Origin: JAVBQG01 sp031549185
GTDB lineage: Bacteria > Synergistota > Synergistia > Synergistales > Synergistaceae
NCBI GenBank assembly: GCA_031549185.1
Contig: JAVBQG010000006.1
Location: forward strand, 1 to 64,000
DNA: 64,000 bases
Direction of reading: 5' to 3'
The translations under genes were made by a program, and so were the position numbers. Shown in pieces: positions 1-7,368 of this stretch; position 1 is the first letter of the stretch; each line of letters begins with the position of its first letter. The notes beneath the pieces are model-generated. The model made no database searches and had not been told where the DNA came from. It saw nothing but the letters and a program-made list of their open reading frames with translations.

Positions 1-835
1 GTCTTTGGTGCCGAACCTCCCTTGCGGTGGCGGCGCAGGCCGTCTCCACCAGCTCGACGCGCCGAGCGAGCGCGTCTTCGTCGAAACCTTCGATCTCCGT
101 CAACCGCAACAACATGCCGCTTATCTCCGCTCCCAGAAGCGGCAACTCCCCCATGCGGCGATATGCCCACTTGTAGTACGGCCGGAAGGTCCGATTGAGC
201 AGGAAGACGGCGGCGATGGCGCTGTCGGTGAAGCGCGAGAGCACCGAGCGGGCCGTAACGACGTCGCCCCGCTTCGCGCAGCGGACGAGGTTGTACTGGC
301 CCGTCTGCGCCAGCGCCATGCAGCAGGCGGCGAGGCGCTTCTTTCGCAAATCCTCGGGAATGTACCGCAACAGCCCCTCCCGAATGGCCGTGAACTCGCC
401 CGCCGAATCCATGAAGACACGGCCGTTGACCGCGATGGCGAACTGTTCCTCCGGCGTGCGAACCCATTCCTGTATGGAGCCCGGCACGTGCGGCACCCCG
501 ATCAGCGACTGGTAGAAATCCGCCGCCGTCATCGGATCGTACGGCCTCGTATAACCCGACTCGCGGCGAACGTGCGGCGGAGGATCGGTCTTCCACAGAT
601 TTCGTTTCCATTCCCGCAAGCGCGACAACGCGCCCCAGTCGCCCTCGGTCGTCCAGAGGAAGAACTCGACGCCCCAATCGTGGTCCCGCGACAGCTCGTC
701 GTCGTACCCGAAGCACTCCGAGCCGTTGCCGACCAATCCGGCGGCAAGGCGCCCCCACAGCTCCGGAAACTCGTCCGCCAGAGAGGGCGCCGCCACCTCC
801 CAGAAATATTTTTCGCTCAGATCCAGCGCCTGCAC
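1..835 (-). CDS. DUF4037-type nucleotidyltransferase-like protein (partial, 3' end outside window)
   Basis: This reading frame stays open for at least 278 codons and runs off the window start, so the C-terminus is missing. The likely start is GTG at 835, preceded by a GAGGGATGAG-type ribosome site that overlaps the end of the TPR gene. Residues 38-40 (GSE) and 43-55 (G-Y-D-D-E-L-S-R-D-H-D-W-G) resemble the DUF4037 signature, which looks like a nucleotidyltransferase active site (G-S followed by acidic residues). The remainder is rich in Trp, Arg and Leu and probably helical. It is the third gene of a tightly coupled minus-strand set (DUF4125, TPR, DUF4037). Family membership is recognised from the motif; substrate and biological role are unknown. 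Confidence 0.75.
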   Translation of the reverse strand, partial: MQALDLSEKYFWEVAAPSLADEFPELWGRLAAGLVGNGSECFGYDDELSRDHDWGVEFFLWTTEGDWGALSRLREWKRNLWKTDPPPHVRRESGYTRPYDPMTAADFYQSLIGVPHVPGSIQEWVRTPEEQFAIAVNGRVFMDSAGEFTAIREGLLRYIPEDLRKKRLAACCMALAQTGQYNLVRCAKRGDVVTARSVLSRFTDSAIAAVFLLNRTFRPYYKWAYRRMGELPLLGAEISGMLLRLTEIEGFDEDALARRVELVETACAATAREVRHQR

Positions 836-839
836 GGCC

Positions 840-1763
840 TCATCCCTCGGCCAGAGCGGCGAGACGCTCCGACGAATCGCGATACTTCTGCGCCCTCGGA
901 TGCTCCACACCCAGCAATTTTGCGGCGACATCCGCGGCCTTCTTCATGTGGGTCGAGGCTTGCGCAAGGTCGCCGAGTTTTTCGCAGGCAGCAGCCAGGT
1001 TCGACGACGCGGTAGCGTACTCGATGTTCTCGCCGAAGAAGCGTCCCGAGAGCTCCATGGCGCGCCTGAAGTTTTCCGCAGCGGCCCGGTAGTCGCCCAG
1101 CCGGTAATCGATCGCACCCGCTGTCGCGAGAGCCGCGGCGTGGTGCACGTCCTCCTCCGGCATCGCGTCGTATATCGCGAGCGCCTCCCGGACGAGATCG
1201 CCCGCTTCGTCGAGACGCCCCTGCCGCAGGCGCACGCTCGCCAGATTGTTCAACGAAGTGGCGATCTCGTGCTCCATCCCCTCGCCCATCCGCATATAGC
1301 CCAGCGCCTCCGCACCCAGTTCGTAGCCCTCGTCGAGCTTTCCCTGCTCCTGATAGAGCAGCGAGAGATTGTTCAACGTGCTGTAATATTCGTAGCCGCC
1401 TTGCATGTCGTTCTCTTCCAGCATGGAGCGGACCAGCAGAAACATCTCTTCCGCGGCATCCGATTTCCCCTGCAGGCGATACGTCCCCGCCAGGTTGAGC
1501 ATGATCGTGGCGCACTGCGGCGAGTCGTCCATGGCGTTCGACTTCATCAGATCGAGCGCGCGGCGGAACTGTTCCTCCGATTCGGCGTAACGGCTGACGC
1601 CCCGGTAGAAGCTCCCCAGCTCGTTGCGGACCGAGGCGGCCTCCGGCGACCCTCCCCGTCCATCGCGCTCCATGTCGGCGAGACAACCCTGCATAAATCC
1701 TTCGATCGCGCCAAGGTCGCCACTTTGAAAGAGTCCGTCCAGCCGCTCGAAAAATTCCTTCAT
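840..1763 (-). CDS. tetratricopeptide repeat protein
   Basis: A 307-residue soluble protein made almost entirely of TPR-like helical hairpins. Repeats with the usual small/aromatic spacing are visible from about residue 45 to 290, for example blocks beginning at the Tyr-Arg-Gly, Ala-Thr-Ile-Met-Leu-Asn and Asn-Asn-Leu-Ser-Leu-Leu-Tyr segments. No signal peptide or membrane segment is present. Its ATG overlaps the stop of the upstream DUF4125 gene (ATGA), and the DUF4037 gene begins within a few bases of its stop, so all three are translationally coupled. In this family TPRs serve as protein-protein scaffolds; here the natural partners would be the products of the neighbouring genes. No enzymatic function is suggested by the sequence. 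Confidence 0.85.
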   Translation of the reverse strand: MKEFFERLDGLFQSGDLGAIEGFMQGCLADMERDGRGGSPEAASVRNELGSFYRGVSRYAESEEQFRRALDLMKSNAMDDSPQCATIMLNLAGTYRLQGKSDAAEEMFLLVRSMLEENDMQGGYEYYSTLNNLSLLYQEQGKLDEGYELGAEALGYMRMGEGMEHEIATSLNNLASVRLRQGRLDEAGDLVREALAIYDAMPEEDVHHAAALATAGAIDYRLGDYRAAAENFRRAMELSGRFFGENIEYATASSNLAAACEKLGDLAQASTHMKKAADVAAKLLGVEHPRAQKYRDSSERLAALAEG

Positions 1764-2404
1764 CCCCTTCTCCTCCGTTCGCGCATCGCGCTCTCCGCCT
1801 CATCGAGCGATCCGTAGCCGTAATACCCGACCGTGCGCGTCGTGATCGCTTCGGCGAGGGACATGCCGCAGGTCTCCATCTCCAGCAGTTGCCGCTTATA
1901 GCTCTCCAGCGTACGTTTGGAATACGTGAGCAGTTCGCCGCGCTGGTACGTCTCGACGGACGTGTCCCAGGCGTCGTCGCCTTCGCTGGTACGCGGACGC
2001 CCCATGGAGCAGACGAGCGGGTAGCGCTCGAACATTTTTTTCGTCTGCCGCGCGAGCACAGCCGTTATCTCGTCGACCAGCGTCAACCCCTGGGCGTCGG
2101 GAAAGGCGAGATCGCCTTTGAGCCGCTCGTACGGCTCCGAGTCCGTCTCGCGCATCATGTGGATATATTTTTCGCGCACGAGGTTGCGCCCCGTACGGCG
2201 CGCAGAGCGCAGGTCGTCGAGATAAGACGCCGCCGTCTGGGCCGACCAGGCGGAGAACTGCGCGGCGCGCATGTGTTCGAACGTCCTCCGATCTTCCTGA
2301 CACGACGCGCGCGGGCCTCCGGCGTTGACCGCCTGAAACATCTCCCACTCGAGTTCTACGATCTCGTCGACGATATTTTGCTCGGGATGAATCATCACAC
2401 CCAC
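1760..2404 (-). CDS. DUF4125 family protein
   Basis: A 214-residue soluble protein that I recognise as DUF4125: an N-terminal helix ending Glu-Leu-Glu-Trp-Glu-Met-Phe with a following Asn-Gly-Gly, then Cys/Phe/Met-rich helices, a central K-Y-x-H-M-M-R-E-T motif and a C-terminal Tyr-Tyr-Gly-Tyr-Gly segment. The frame opens with GTG at 2404; an in-frame ATG at 2395 is an equally good start. It is the first gene of the DUF4125-TPR-DUF4037 set and its stop overlaps the TPR start. The function of DUF4125 is not known. Upstream bases 2405-2563 hold no gene and no convincing promoter. Confidence 0.75.
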   Translation of the reverse strand: MGVMIHPEQNIVDEIVELEWEMFQAVNAGGPRASCQEDRRTFEHMRAAQFSAWSAQTAASYLDDLRSARRTGRNLVREKYIHMMRETDSEPYERLKGDLAFPDAQGLTLVDEITAVLARQTKKMFERYPLVCSMGRPRTSEGDDAWDTSVETYQRGELLTYSKRTLESYKRQLLEMETCGMSLAEAITTRTVGYYGYGSLDEAESAMRERRRRG

Positions 2405-2563
2405 CTGCCCTCTTCATCCGTTTTTCACTGTAATTTTACTCGCTGTATTCGATTAAAGCCATCCCACATACGCCGACAAGAAGGTCGACGAACGTAACGA
2501 CCTTATATGCTTTGCTAAGATAAAAATAGTAATACGTACATCCGCAAGTGGTTGCGAAGGGGA

Positions 2564-2896
2564 TCAACGGTTTTGCGATTGACATTCCTGGGACACGAGA
2601 CGTTCACTGTCTCTTGAAGTGTGAAGAACGCGATAAATATCGATGGTTTTGCTTTCATGATCAATTTTATAATAGGCACAATACGGGTAGTTATTTATGA
2701 CCATCCTGTGATACTCCGTATTGCCCGGGTAGATGGCATTTATTTCAGGGAAATCCTTGGCCGTCTCAAGTTGTTTGGAAAGTTGTTCTGCAAACGCTTT
2801 CCTTATTTCCGGCGAGGCTTCACGATTGAGATAGTCTTTGATTTCCCTGAGCTCTGCTCTTGCGGGATCGAGGAAGCGCGCCCTATATTTCGTCAT
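2564..2896 (-). CDS. ParE/RelE-superfamily toxin
   Basis: A 110-residue basic protein with the ParE/RelE layout: an N-terminal beta strand (K-Y-R-A-R-F-L), two helices containing Ala-Arg-Ala-Glu-Leu-Arg-Glu-Ile and the Phe-Ala-Glu-Gln-Leu segment, then C-terminal strands with Tyr-His-Arg-Met-Val, Tyr-Cys-Ala-Tyr-Tyr and Ile-Tyr-Arg-Val-Leu-His-Thr-Ser-Arg-Asp. The final R-x-x-x-H-x-x-R-D pattern is typical of ParE-like toxins. It lies directly downstream of, and overlaps by 14 bases with, a YefM/Phd-like antitoxin gene, the usual order for type II toxin-antitoxin operons. ParE members poison gyrase whereas RelE members cleave mRNA; the sequence alone does not settle which applies. Confidence 0.85.
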   Translation of the reverse strand: MTKYRARFLDPARAELREIKDYLNREASPEIRKAFAEQLSKQLETAKDFPEINAIYPGNTEYHRMVINNYPYCAYYKIDHESKTIDIYRVLHTSRDSERLVSQECQSQNR

Positions 2897-3164
2897 CGCT
2901 CTTCAACATGGATATAATGTCCTCTTCGTTGTGCCATACCGCGTCGGAACGCTTGGCGTATTCTTCCGCCTCTGCCAGTTTTTCATTGACATAGCGCGTG
3001 TATAAAAACTCTTTGTAGTTGTCGTAATCTCCAAAGTCTATTAACACGGTGTCACCTTTGCCGTTGTGGGTGATGATGACATGGTCGTGTTCTTTTGTCA
3101 GTCGCGACAATTCCGCATAATTGTTTCGTAAATCTCGGCACGGCCTAACATGAGTGCTATTCAT
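2883..3164 (-). CDS. YefM/Phd-family antitoxin
   Basis: A 93-residue protein (start chosen at ATG 3164). The N-terminal half, with Arg-Asn-Asn-Tyr-Ala-Glu-Leu-Ser, then His-Asp-His-Val-Ile-Ile-Thr-His-Asn-Gly-Lys-Gly and Leu-Ile-Asp-Phe, is the Phd/YefM DNA-binding fold. The acidic C-terminus (Asn-Glu-Glu-Asp-Ile-Ile-Ser-Met-Leu-Lys-Ser-Asp-Asp) is the toxin-neutralising tail. The start is supported by a GGGAGGG site ten bases upstream; an ATG at 3173 lies only one base from that site, and the frame extends to 3302 without a better signal. The gene precedes and overlaps the toxin gene, so the pair is probably autoregulated by the antitoxin. Confidence 0.85.
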   Translation of the reverse strand: MNSTHVRPCRDLRNNYAELSRLTKEHDHVIITHNGKGDTVLIDFGDYDNYKEFLYTRYVNEKLAEAEEYAKRSDAVWHNEEDIISMLKSDDEI

Positions 3165-3267
3165 TGTTTGCATACCCTCCCTTCGATGACTCCACCGGCA
3201 TTGTATCATAATTTGCATACGCCGTAATGGTCCAAATCCACAGAAGATGATTTCGCCCCGCGCATAT

Positions 3268-3296
3268 TTGACACTTGCGAAAAACCGTGGTAATAT
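3268..3296 (+). promoter_or_regulatory. sigma-70 promoter of the leader/oxidoreductase operon
   Basis: A perfect -35 hexamer TTGACA (3268-3273), a 17-base spacer and TAATAT (3291-3296) as -10. Transcription would start near 3303, about 20 bases before the leader peptide start codon. It is the best promoter match noticed in the window. Confidence 0.85.
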
Positions 3297-3323
3297 CCCC
3301 ACAATCTGCGAGAGAGGGAGGAA

Positions 3324-3413
3324 ATGTTTATGATGTTACGCAGCGCTTCCATAGTCAACGCCATCATCATTATTATTAGCAACGCGGCTCCCCCTCGTGG
3401 GATCGGCGTCTAG
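3324..3413 (+). CDS. isoleucine-rich leader peptide (attenuation)
   Basis: A 29-codon open frame from ATG 3324 to TAG 3411-3413, with AGGGAGG at 3315-3321 just upstream. ATG codons at 3330 and 3333 are alternative starts with better spacing. Codons 14-18 (3363-3377) are five consecutive isoleucine codons (ATC ATC ATT ATT ATT); a further Ile and a Val codon lie at 3351-3356, and Ile and Val codons recur near the end. It sits between a consensus promoter and an intrinsic terminator, the classical layout of an amino-acid attenuation leader. Ribosome stalling at the Ile run when charged tRNA-Ile is scarce would favour antitermination. Too short for standard gene calling; the peptide itself probably has no function. 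Confidence 0.85.
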   Translation: MFMMLRSASIVNAIIIIISNAAPPRGIGV

Positions 3414-3436
3414 CGCCGTTTTAACCCAGCGAGAGG

Positions 3437-3472
3437 TCGGAGCCCTTCATCAGAGGGGCTCCGATTTTTTTT
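3437..3472 (+). terminator. attenuator terminator
   Basis: A nine-base-pair stem (3437-3445 with 3456-3464, core CGGAGCCC/GGGCTCCG) is followed by eight T residues (3465-3472). The left arm GGAGCC (3439-3444) can instead pair with GGCTCC (3386-3391), extended by CCTC (3393-3396) with GAGG (3433-3436). This forms a mutually exclusive antiterminator that begins just after the isoleucine codons of the leader. Confidence 0.85.
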
Positions 3473-3570
3473 GGCAAAAACCTGCCGAGAGGCAGCCGGT
3501 TCTATGGTTTACAATCTTTGCCTTTTAGGCCTCTAACAATAAATCTGTTTTTTCTTTAGGAGGAAGAATC

Positions 3571-4155
3571 ATGGTCGACACAATGAACAGCACAATCGAA
3601 GTACGCTGGCACGGACGAGGCGGTCAGGGAGCGAAGAGCGCGTCGGCGATCCTGGCGGAGGTTCTCTTCGAGGAGGGCAAATACGCGCAGGCGTTCCCCG
3701 AATACGGGGCCGAGCGGCAGGGCGCGCCGATCAAGGCGTACAACCGCGTCTCCAACCGGCCGATCCGCCGCCGCTGCGGCGTCCAGAACCCGCACGTGGT
3801 CGTGGTCGTCGACCCGACGATGGTCGAGACGGCGAACCCCTGCGAGGGATGCGCGGACGACGCGATCTACCTCGTCAACACAACGGACGACGCGAAGGCC
3901 TTGCGCAGGAGACTGAAATTAAAGGACAAAGCGCGCGTGCTGGCGGTCGACGCCACGAAGATCACGCTGGAGGAGCTGGGTCAGAACAGACCGAACGCGC
4001 CGCTGCTGGGCGCGCTCTCGCACGTCTTCTGCGACGTGCCGGTCGAGGCGTTCGCCGATCACTTCACGAGGAAGATGAGCCAGCTCTCGCCGAAGCTCCT
4101 CGAGGCCAACCGCCGCGCGATCCTCCGCGGCCGCAGCGAGGCCGTCATCGCATGA
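3571..4155 (+). CDS. 2-oxoacid:ferredoxin oxidoreductase, gamma subunit
   Basis: A 194-residue subunit with the family start Trp-His-Gly-Arg-Gly-Gly-Gln-Gly-Ala (residues 12-21), the Pro-Glu-Tyr-Gly-Ala-Glu-Arg-Gln-Gly-Ala-Pro segment (43-53) and the Val-Val-Val-Val-Asp-Pro motif, all typical of the gamma domain of pyruvate and 2-ketoisovalerate ferredoxin oxidoreductases. ATG 3571 follows a GGAGGAAG site. The stop overlaps the delta-subunit ATG (ATGA). First structural gene of a gamma-delta-alpha-beta operon, the order known from archaeal and Thermotoga four-subunit enzymes. The complex would oxidise a 2-oxoacid with CoA and reduce ferredoxin in the cytoplasm. Substrate (pyruvate or a branched-chain oxoacid) is undecided; the isoleucine attenuator favours a link to branched-chain metabolism. 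Confidence 0.9.
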   Translation: MVDTMNSTIEVRWHGRGGQGAKSASAILAEVLFEEGKYAQAFPEYGAERQGAPIKAYNRVSNRPIRRRCGVQNPHVVVVVDPTMVETANPCEGCADDAIYLVNTTDDAKALRRRLKLKDKARVLAVDATKITLEELGQNRPNAPLLGALSHVFCDVPVEAFADHFTRKMSQLSPKLLEANRRAILRGRSEAVIA

Positions 4156-4505
4156 GCAACGCGGCCAAACCGAAATCGTGGAGGGACGTGCCCCCCGCGA
4201 CGATCGCCTTCGGCGCTTCCGCGAGACAGGTCGAGACTGGATTGTGGCGCAGCATGCGCCCCGTGCTCGACGCTGCCAAGTGCGTCTCCTGCCTCAAGTG
4301 CTGGCTGCAGTGCCCGGACGACTCCGTCGAGACCGACGGGGACGCCAAGGTTCGCGGCTTCGACCTCTTTTTCTGCAAGGGCTGCGGGGTCTGCGCGCAG
4401 GTCTGTCCGGCGAAGGCGGTCTCCATGCACCCCGAGGCCGATTTCGCGGGCGACGCGGAACACGGCAAGGACCCTGGGAAAGTGGGTGATTTCATTGGCT
4501 CCTGA
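4152..4505 (+). CDS. 2-oxoacid:ferredoxin oxidoreductase, delta subunit (ferredoxin-like)
   Basis: A 117-residue protein with two 4Fe-4S cluster motifs: Cys-Val-Ser-Cys-Leu-Lys-Cys-Trp-Leu-Gln-Cys-Pro (about residues 44-55) and Cys-Lys-Gly-Cys-Gly-Val-Cys-Ala-Gln-Val-Cys-Pro (about 75-86). These carry electrons from the TPP site to external ferredoxin. The ATG at 4152 overlaps the gamma stop. The end overlaps the GTG start of the alpha gene by about 20 bases, so translation of all subunits is coupled. About 40 residues precede the first cluster, as in PorD/VorD-type subunits. Confidence 0.9.
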   Translation: MSNAAKPKSWRDVPPATIAFGASARQVETGLWRSMRPVLDAAKCVSCLKCWLQCPDDSVETDGDAKVRGFDLFFCKGCGVCAQVCPAKAVSMHPEADFAGDAEHGKDPGKVGDFIGS

Positions 4506-5685
4506 CGCGGGCAAACACAGGGAGATGACCTCCGGCAACCTCGCGTTCGCCGAGGCCATGCGCCAGATCAACCCGGACGTCGTCGCGGCCTATCCGATCA
4601 CCCCTTCGACGGAGATCCCCGTCCGCTTCGCCGAGTTCGTGGCGAACGGGGCGGTCGACACGCAGTACGTCGCCGTCGAGAGCGAGCACTCGGCGATCAC
4701 AGCCTGCGTCGGCGCGTCCGCAGCCGGCGCGCGCGTCATGACCGCCTCGTCGGCCAACGGCGTGGCCCTGATGCACGAGATCTTCCCCATCGCGGCCGCC
4801 TTCCGCGCGCCGATCGTCTTCGGGCTCGTGAACCGCAGCCTCGGCGCGCCGGTCAATATCCACTGCGACCACTCGGACAGCATGCCGGAGCGCGACTCCG
4901 GCTGGGTGCAGATCTACTGCGAGGACGCGCAGGAGGTCTACGACACCGCGCTGCTCTCCGTGCGCCTCGCCGAGCACGCGGACGTGCTGACACCGGTCTT
5001 CGTCTGCCAGGATGGCTTCATCACCAGCCATTGCCACGAGGCCGTCGAATTCCTCTCCGACGAGACGGTGAAGGACTTCGTCGGCGTGCGCGAGCCTTAC
5101 TATCCCCTGCTCGACGTCGACAATCCCGTCTCCTACGGGTCGTTCGTCACCTCGGAGTACTACTTCGAGATCAAACGCAACCAGATGGAGGGTATGAACA
5201 ACGTCCCCCGCGTCTACGACGAGGTCTCCAGGGAGCTGGCCGCCCGCACGGGGCGCGAGTACCCGATGCTCGACCGCTACCGCGCGGACGACGCGGAGTA
5301 CCTGATCGTGATCCTGTCCTCCGCCACCGGCGTGGTCAAGGATGTCGTCGACGAACTGCGCGGCTCCGGCGTCAAGGCCGGGTGCGTCCGCGTCCGCATG
5401 TTCCGCCCCTTCCCGGCGGAGGCCCTGCGGCAGGCCGCACGCGGCAAGAAGGGCATCGCCGTGCTCGACCGCAGCGCCAGCATCGGAGGGACGGCCCCGC
5501 TGGCCGCGGAGGTGAAATCCGCCCTCTACAACCTGGACGAGCGCATCCCCCTGCAGGAGTACATCTTCGGCCTCGGCGGGAGGGACTTCTTCCCGAAAGA
5601 CGCGGAGGACGTGTTCGAACGCCTGATGAAAGGCGACTACGAGACGGGCGCGCGCTACATCGGGCTGCTCGAGGGAGACGAATAA
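4486..5685 (+). CDS. 2-oxoacid:ferredoxin oxidoreductase, alpha subunit
   Basis: A 399-residue alpha subunit. The N-terminal pyrimidine-binding domain has Ala-Tyr-Pro-Ile-Thr-Pro-Ser-Thr-Glu (about residues 35-43), Val-Glu-Ser-Glu-His-Ser-Ala (TPP-activating Glu) and the Thr-Ala-Ser-Ser-Ala-Asn-Gly segment. The C-terminal transketolase-like domain shows Arg-Val-Arg-Met-Phe-Arg-Pro-Phe-Pro and Val-Leu-Asp-Arg-Ser-Ala-Ser. The start is taken as GTG 4486, which overlaps the delta gene; TTG 4495 is an alternative. The length matches PorA-type subunits. The residues contacting the substrate side chain could not be assigned, so pyruvate versus 2-ketoisovalerate specificity is left open. Confidence 0.9.
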   Translation: MISLAPDAGKHREMTSGNLAFAEAMRQINPDVVAAYPITPSTEIPVRFAEFVANGAVDTQYVAVESEHSAITACVGASAAGARVMTASSANGVALMHEIFPIAAAFRAPIVFGLVNRSLGAPVNIHCDHSDSMPERDSGWVQIYCEDAQEVYDTALLSVRLAEHADVLTPVFVCQDGFITSHCHEAVEFLSDETVKDFVGVREPYYPLLDVDNPVSYGSFVTSEYYFEIKRNQMEGMNNVPRVYDEVSRELAARTGREYPMLDRYRADDAEYLIVILSSATGVVKDVVDELRGSGVKAGCVRVRMFRPFPAEALRQAARGKKGIAVLDRSASIGGTAPLAAEVKSALYNLDERIPLQEYIFGLGGRDFFPKDAEDVFERLMKGDYETGARYIGLLEGDE

Positions 5686-5686
5686 A

Positions 5687-6616
5687 ATGGCAGGCGTGAA
5701 TCTCAAGGAACTGACGAAGAAAAAAAATCCGCTGACGGAGGGGCACCGCATGTGCCCGGGCTGTGGCGCGCCGACCGCCATCCGGCAGGCGTTCATGGGG
5801 ATAGACGACCCCATTGTGCTCGTCGGCGCGACGGGCTGCTTCGAGGTGTCGACCACCGTCTACCCGTACAGTGCGTGGCGCGTGCCCTTTATGCACGTCG
5901 CCTTCGAGAACGCGGGCGCCGCCATCTCCGGCGTCGAGGCGGCGCATAAAGCCATGCTGTCGCGGGGCACGTTCCGGAAAAACATCAAATTCGTCGCCTT
6001 CGGCGGCGACGGCGGCACCTACGACATCGGCCTGCAGGCACTCTCCGGCGCGCTCGAGCGCGGGCACGACTTCACGTACATCTGCTACAACAACCAGGGC
6101 TACATGAACACCGGTGCCCAGCGCAGCGGCGCCACCCCGCGCAACGCCAGCGCCACGACCTCACCCGCCGGCAGCGTGGTACCCGGCAAGCTGCAGCGCG
6201 CGAAGAACCTGACGGAGATCGTGGCGGCGCACGACATTCCCTACGTCGCGCAGACGACGCTGCACAACCCGGCGGACCTGATCGCCAAGGTCAAGCGCGC
6301 CATCGAGACGCCCGGCCCCGCCTTCGTCAACGTCCTCGTCCCCTGCCCGCTCTTCTGGAGAATCGACCCGGCTGATCAGGCGAAGATCTGCAAACTCGCC
6401 GCGGACAGCAAATTCTGGCCGGTCTACGAGGTAGTCGACGGGGTACACTCGCTCTCGTACGATCCGAAAAACCCGGTGCCGGTGGAGGAGTTTCTGAGAC
6501 CACAGGGCCGCTATGCCCACCTCTTCAAGAAGAACGGCGACGGCGCCGAACTGATCGCCCGCGCACAGGCCGACGTCGACGCGGAGTGGGAGAAATTGCA
6601 AAGAAAGTGCGGGTAA
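5687..6616 (+). CDS. 2-oxoacid:ferredoxin oxidoreductase, beta (TPP-binding) subunit
   Basis: A 309-residue TPP-binding subunit. It begins with Gly-His-Arg-Met-Cys-Pro-Gly-Cys-Gly-Ala (residues 19-28, cluster ligands), contains the TPP/Mg motif Gly-Asp-Gly-Gly-Thr-Tyr-Asp-Ile-Gly followed by Tyr-Asn-Asn-Gln-Gly-Tyr-Met-Asn-Thr-Gly-Ala-Gln-Arg-Ser, and later a conserved Cys in Val-Pro-Cys-Pro. This matches PorB of four-subunit enzymes. It starts one base after the alpha stop and is followed by a strong intrinsic terminator, closing the operon. Together with the other subunits it would decarboxylate a 2-oxoacid to acyl-CoA. Confidence 0.9.
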   Translation: MAGVNLKELTKKKNPLTEGHRMCPGCGAPTAIRQAFMGIDDPIVLVGATGCFEVSTTVYPYSAWRVPFMHVAFENAGAAISGVEAAHKAMLSRGTFRKNIKFVAFGGDGGTYDIGLQALSGALERGHDFTYICYNNQGYMNTGAQRSGATPRNASATTSPAGSVVPGKLQRAKNLTEIVAAHDIPYVAQTTLHNPADLIAKVKRAIETPGPAFVNVLVPCPLFWRIDPADQAKICKLAADSKFWPVYEVVDGVHSLSYDPKNPVPVEEFLRPQGRYAHLFKKNGDGAELIARAQADVDAEWEKLQRKCG

Positions 6617-6635
6617 ACAATTATAATCAGATACC

Positions 6636-6660
6636 CCCGGCAGAGCCGGGGCTTGTTTTT
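6636..6660 (+). terminator. intrinsic terminator of the gamma-delta-alpha-beta operon
   Basis: CCCCGGC (6636-6642), loop AGA, GCCGGGG (6646-6652), then CTTGTTTT. It lies 20 bases after the beta-subunit stop codon. Confidence 0.85.
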
Positions 6661-6712
6661 ATGAACCGCTCAAAGCGGTTGCAAACCTTGAGCCGCTAAA
6701 GCGGCTACGAGA
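6661..6712. repeat. double-palindrome intergenic repeat
   Basis: Two short palindromes lie in tandem, AACCGCT-CAA-AGCGGTT and AGCCGCTAAAGCGGCT, followed by TACGAGAACA. The same trailing sequence follows the palindromic repeat at 16795-16842, so both probably belong to one family of short mobile or REP-like elements. Confidence 0.55.
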
Positions 6713-6756
6713 ACAACATCCGTTGATCCAGCCGACGATCTTCGGTTTCTTGTTTT

Positions 6757-7281
6757 TTGATATACGCCTTGATCATCTCTGCATCCTTACCCACTGTCGA
6801 CACATATTCACAGTACTTTATCGTCAAGGACACCCCCAAGCGGGGCAGAAGTGTGACGTTCAACGTCAGCGAGATACAGAAGTATCGGAATCGTTATGTG
6901 GGGTTTTTCTGCCTTCTGTCGAGCAAGATCAAGGACCCGGCGGAGGCGCTCCGCGTATACCGGACCAAGGAGGTTGTGGAGAATAGCTTTGACGACCTGA
7001 AGAACCAGCTTGACATGAAGCGCCTCCGGGTCCACGATTCAGGGGCGATGGACACCAGGCTCTTTCTGCAGTTTCTGGCGCCGATCTTCATTTGCCACAT
7101 TCGCAATACCTGCAACGGCCATGACGAGCTAAAGGATTTCACTGTCCGTGAGATCATGGAGACGCTGGAGCCCCTTGTCAGGATAAAATACTCCGGGCGT
7201 TATGGGGCGTTCTATACCGAGATTGGCCCCAAACAGCGAAAAATCCTCGCTGCTTTTGGGGCCGTAATCCCGGGGACATAG
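6757..7281 (+). pseudogene. remnant of an IS4/IS1634-type transposase (C-terminal part)
   Basis: About the last 155 residues of this frame read like the C-terminal third of a DDE transposase: Tyr-Phe-Ile-Val-Lys-Asp, then Tyr-Arg-Thr-Lys-Glu-Val-Val-Glu-Asn-Ser-Phe-Asp-Asp-Leu-Lys (the Y-R-x-K-x-x-x-E motif with the catalytic Glu), then Lys-Arg-Leu-Arg-Val-His. The N-terminal two thirds, including the first two catalytic Asp residues, are absent and the first 17 or so codons look random. No terminal inverted repeats of an intact element were found. A dead fragment between two operons; the neighbouring palindromic repeats mark this as an insertion-prone spot. Confidence 0.75.
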
Positions 7282-7368
7282 TCATAATCTCGGAAAAAGA
7301 GGCTGAAGAGGAGTACAAATCGCCTGCGTATCAATTATTCCAGTTCTATTTCAAATGGCCCGTTTTGC

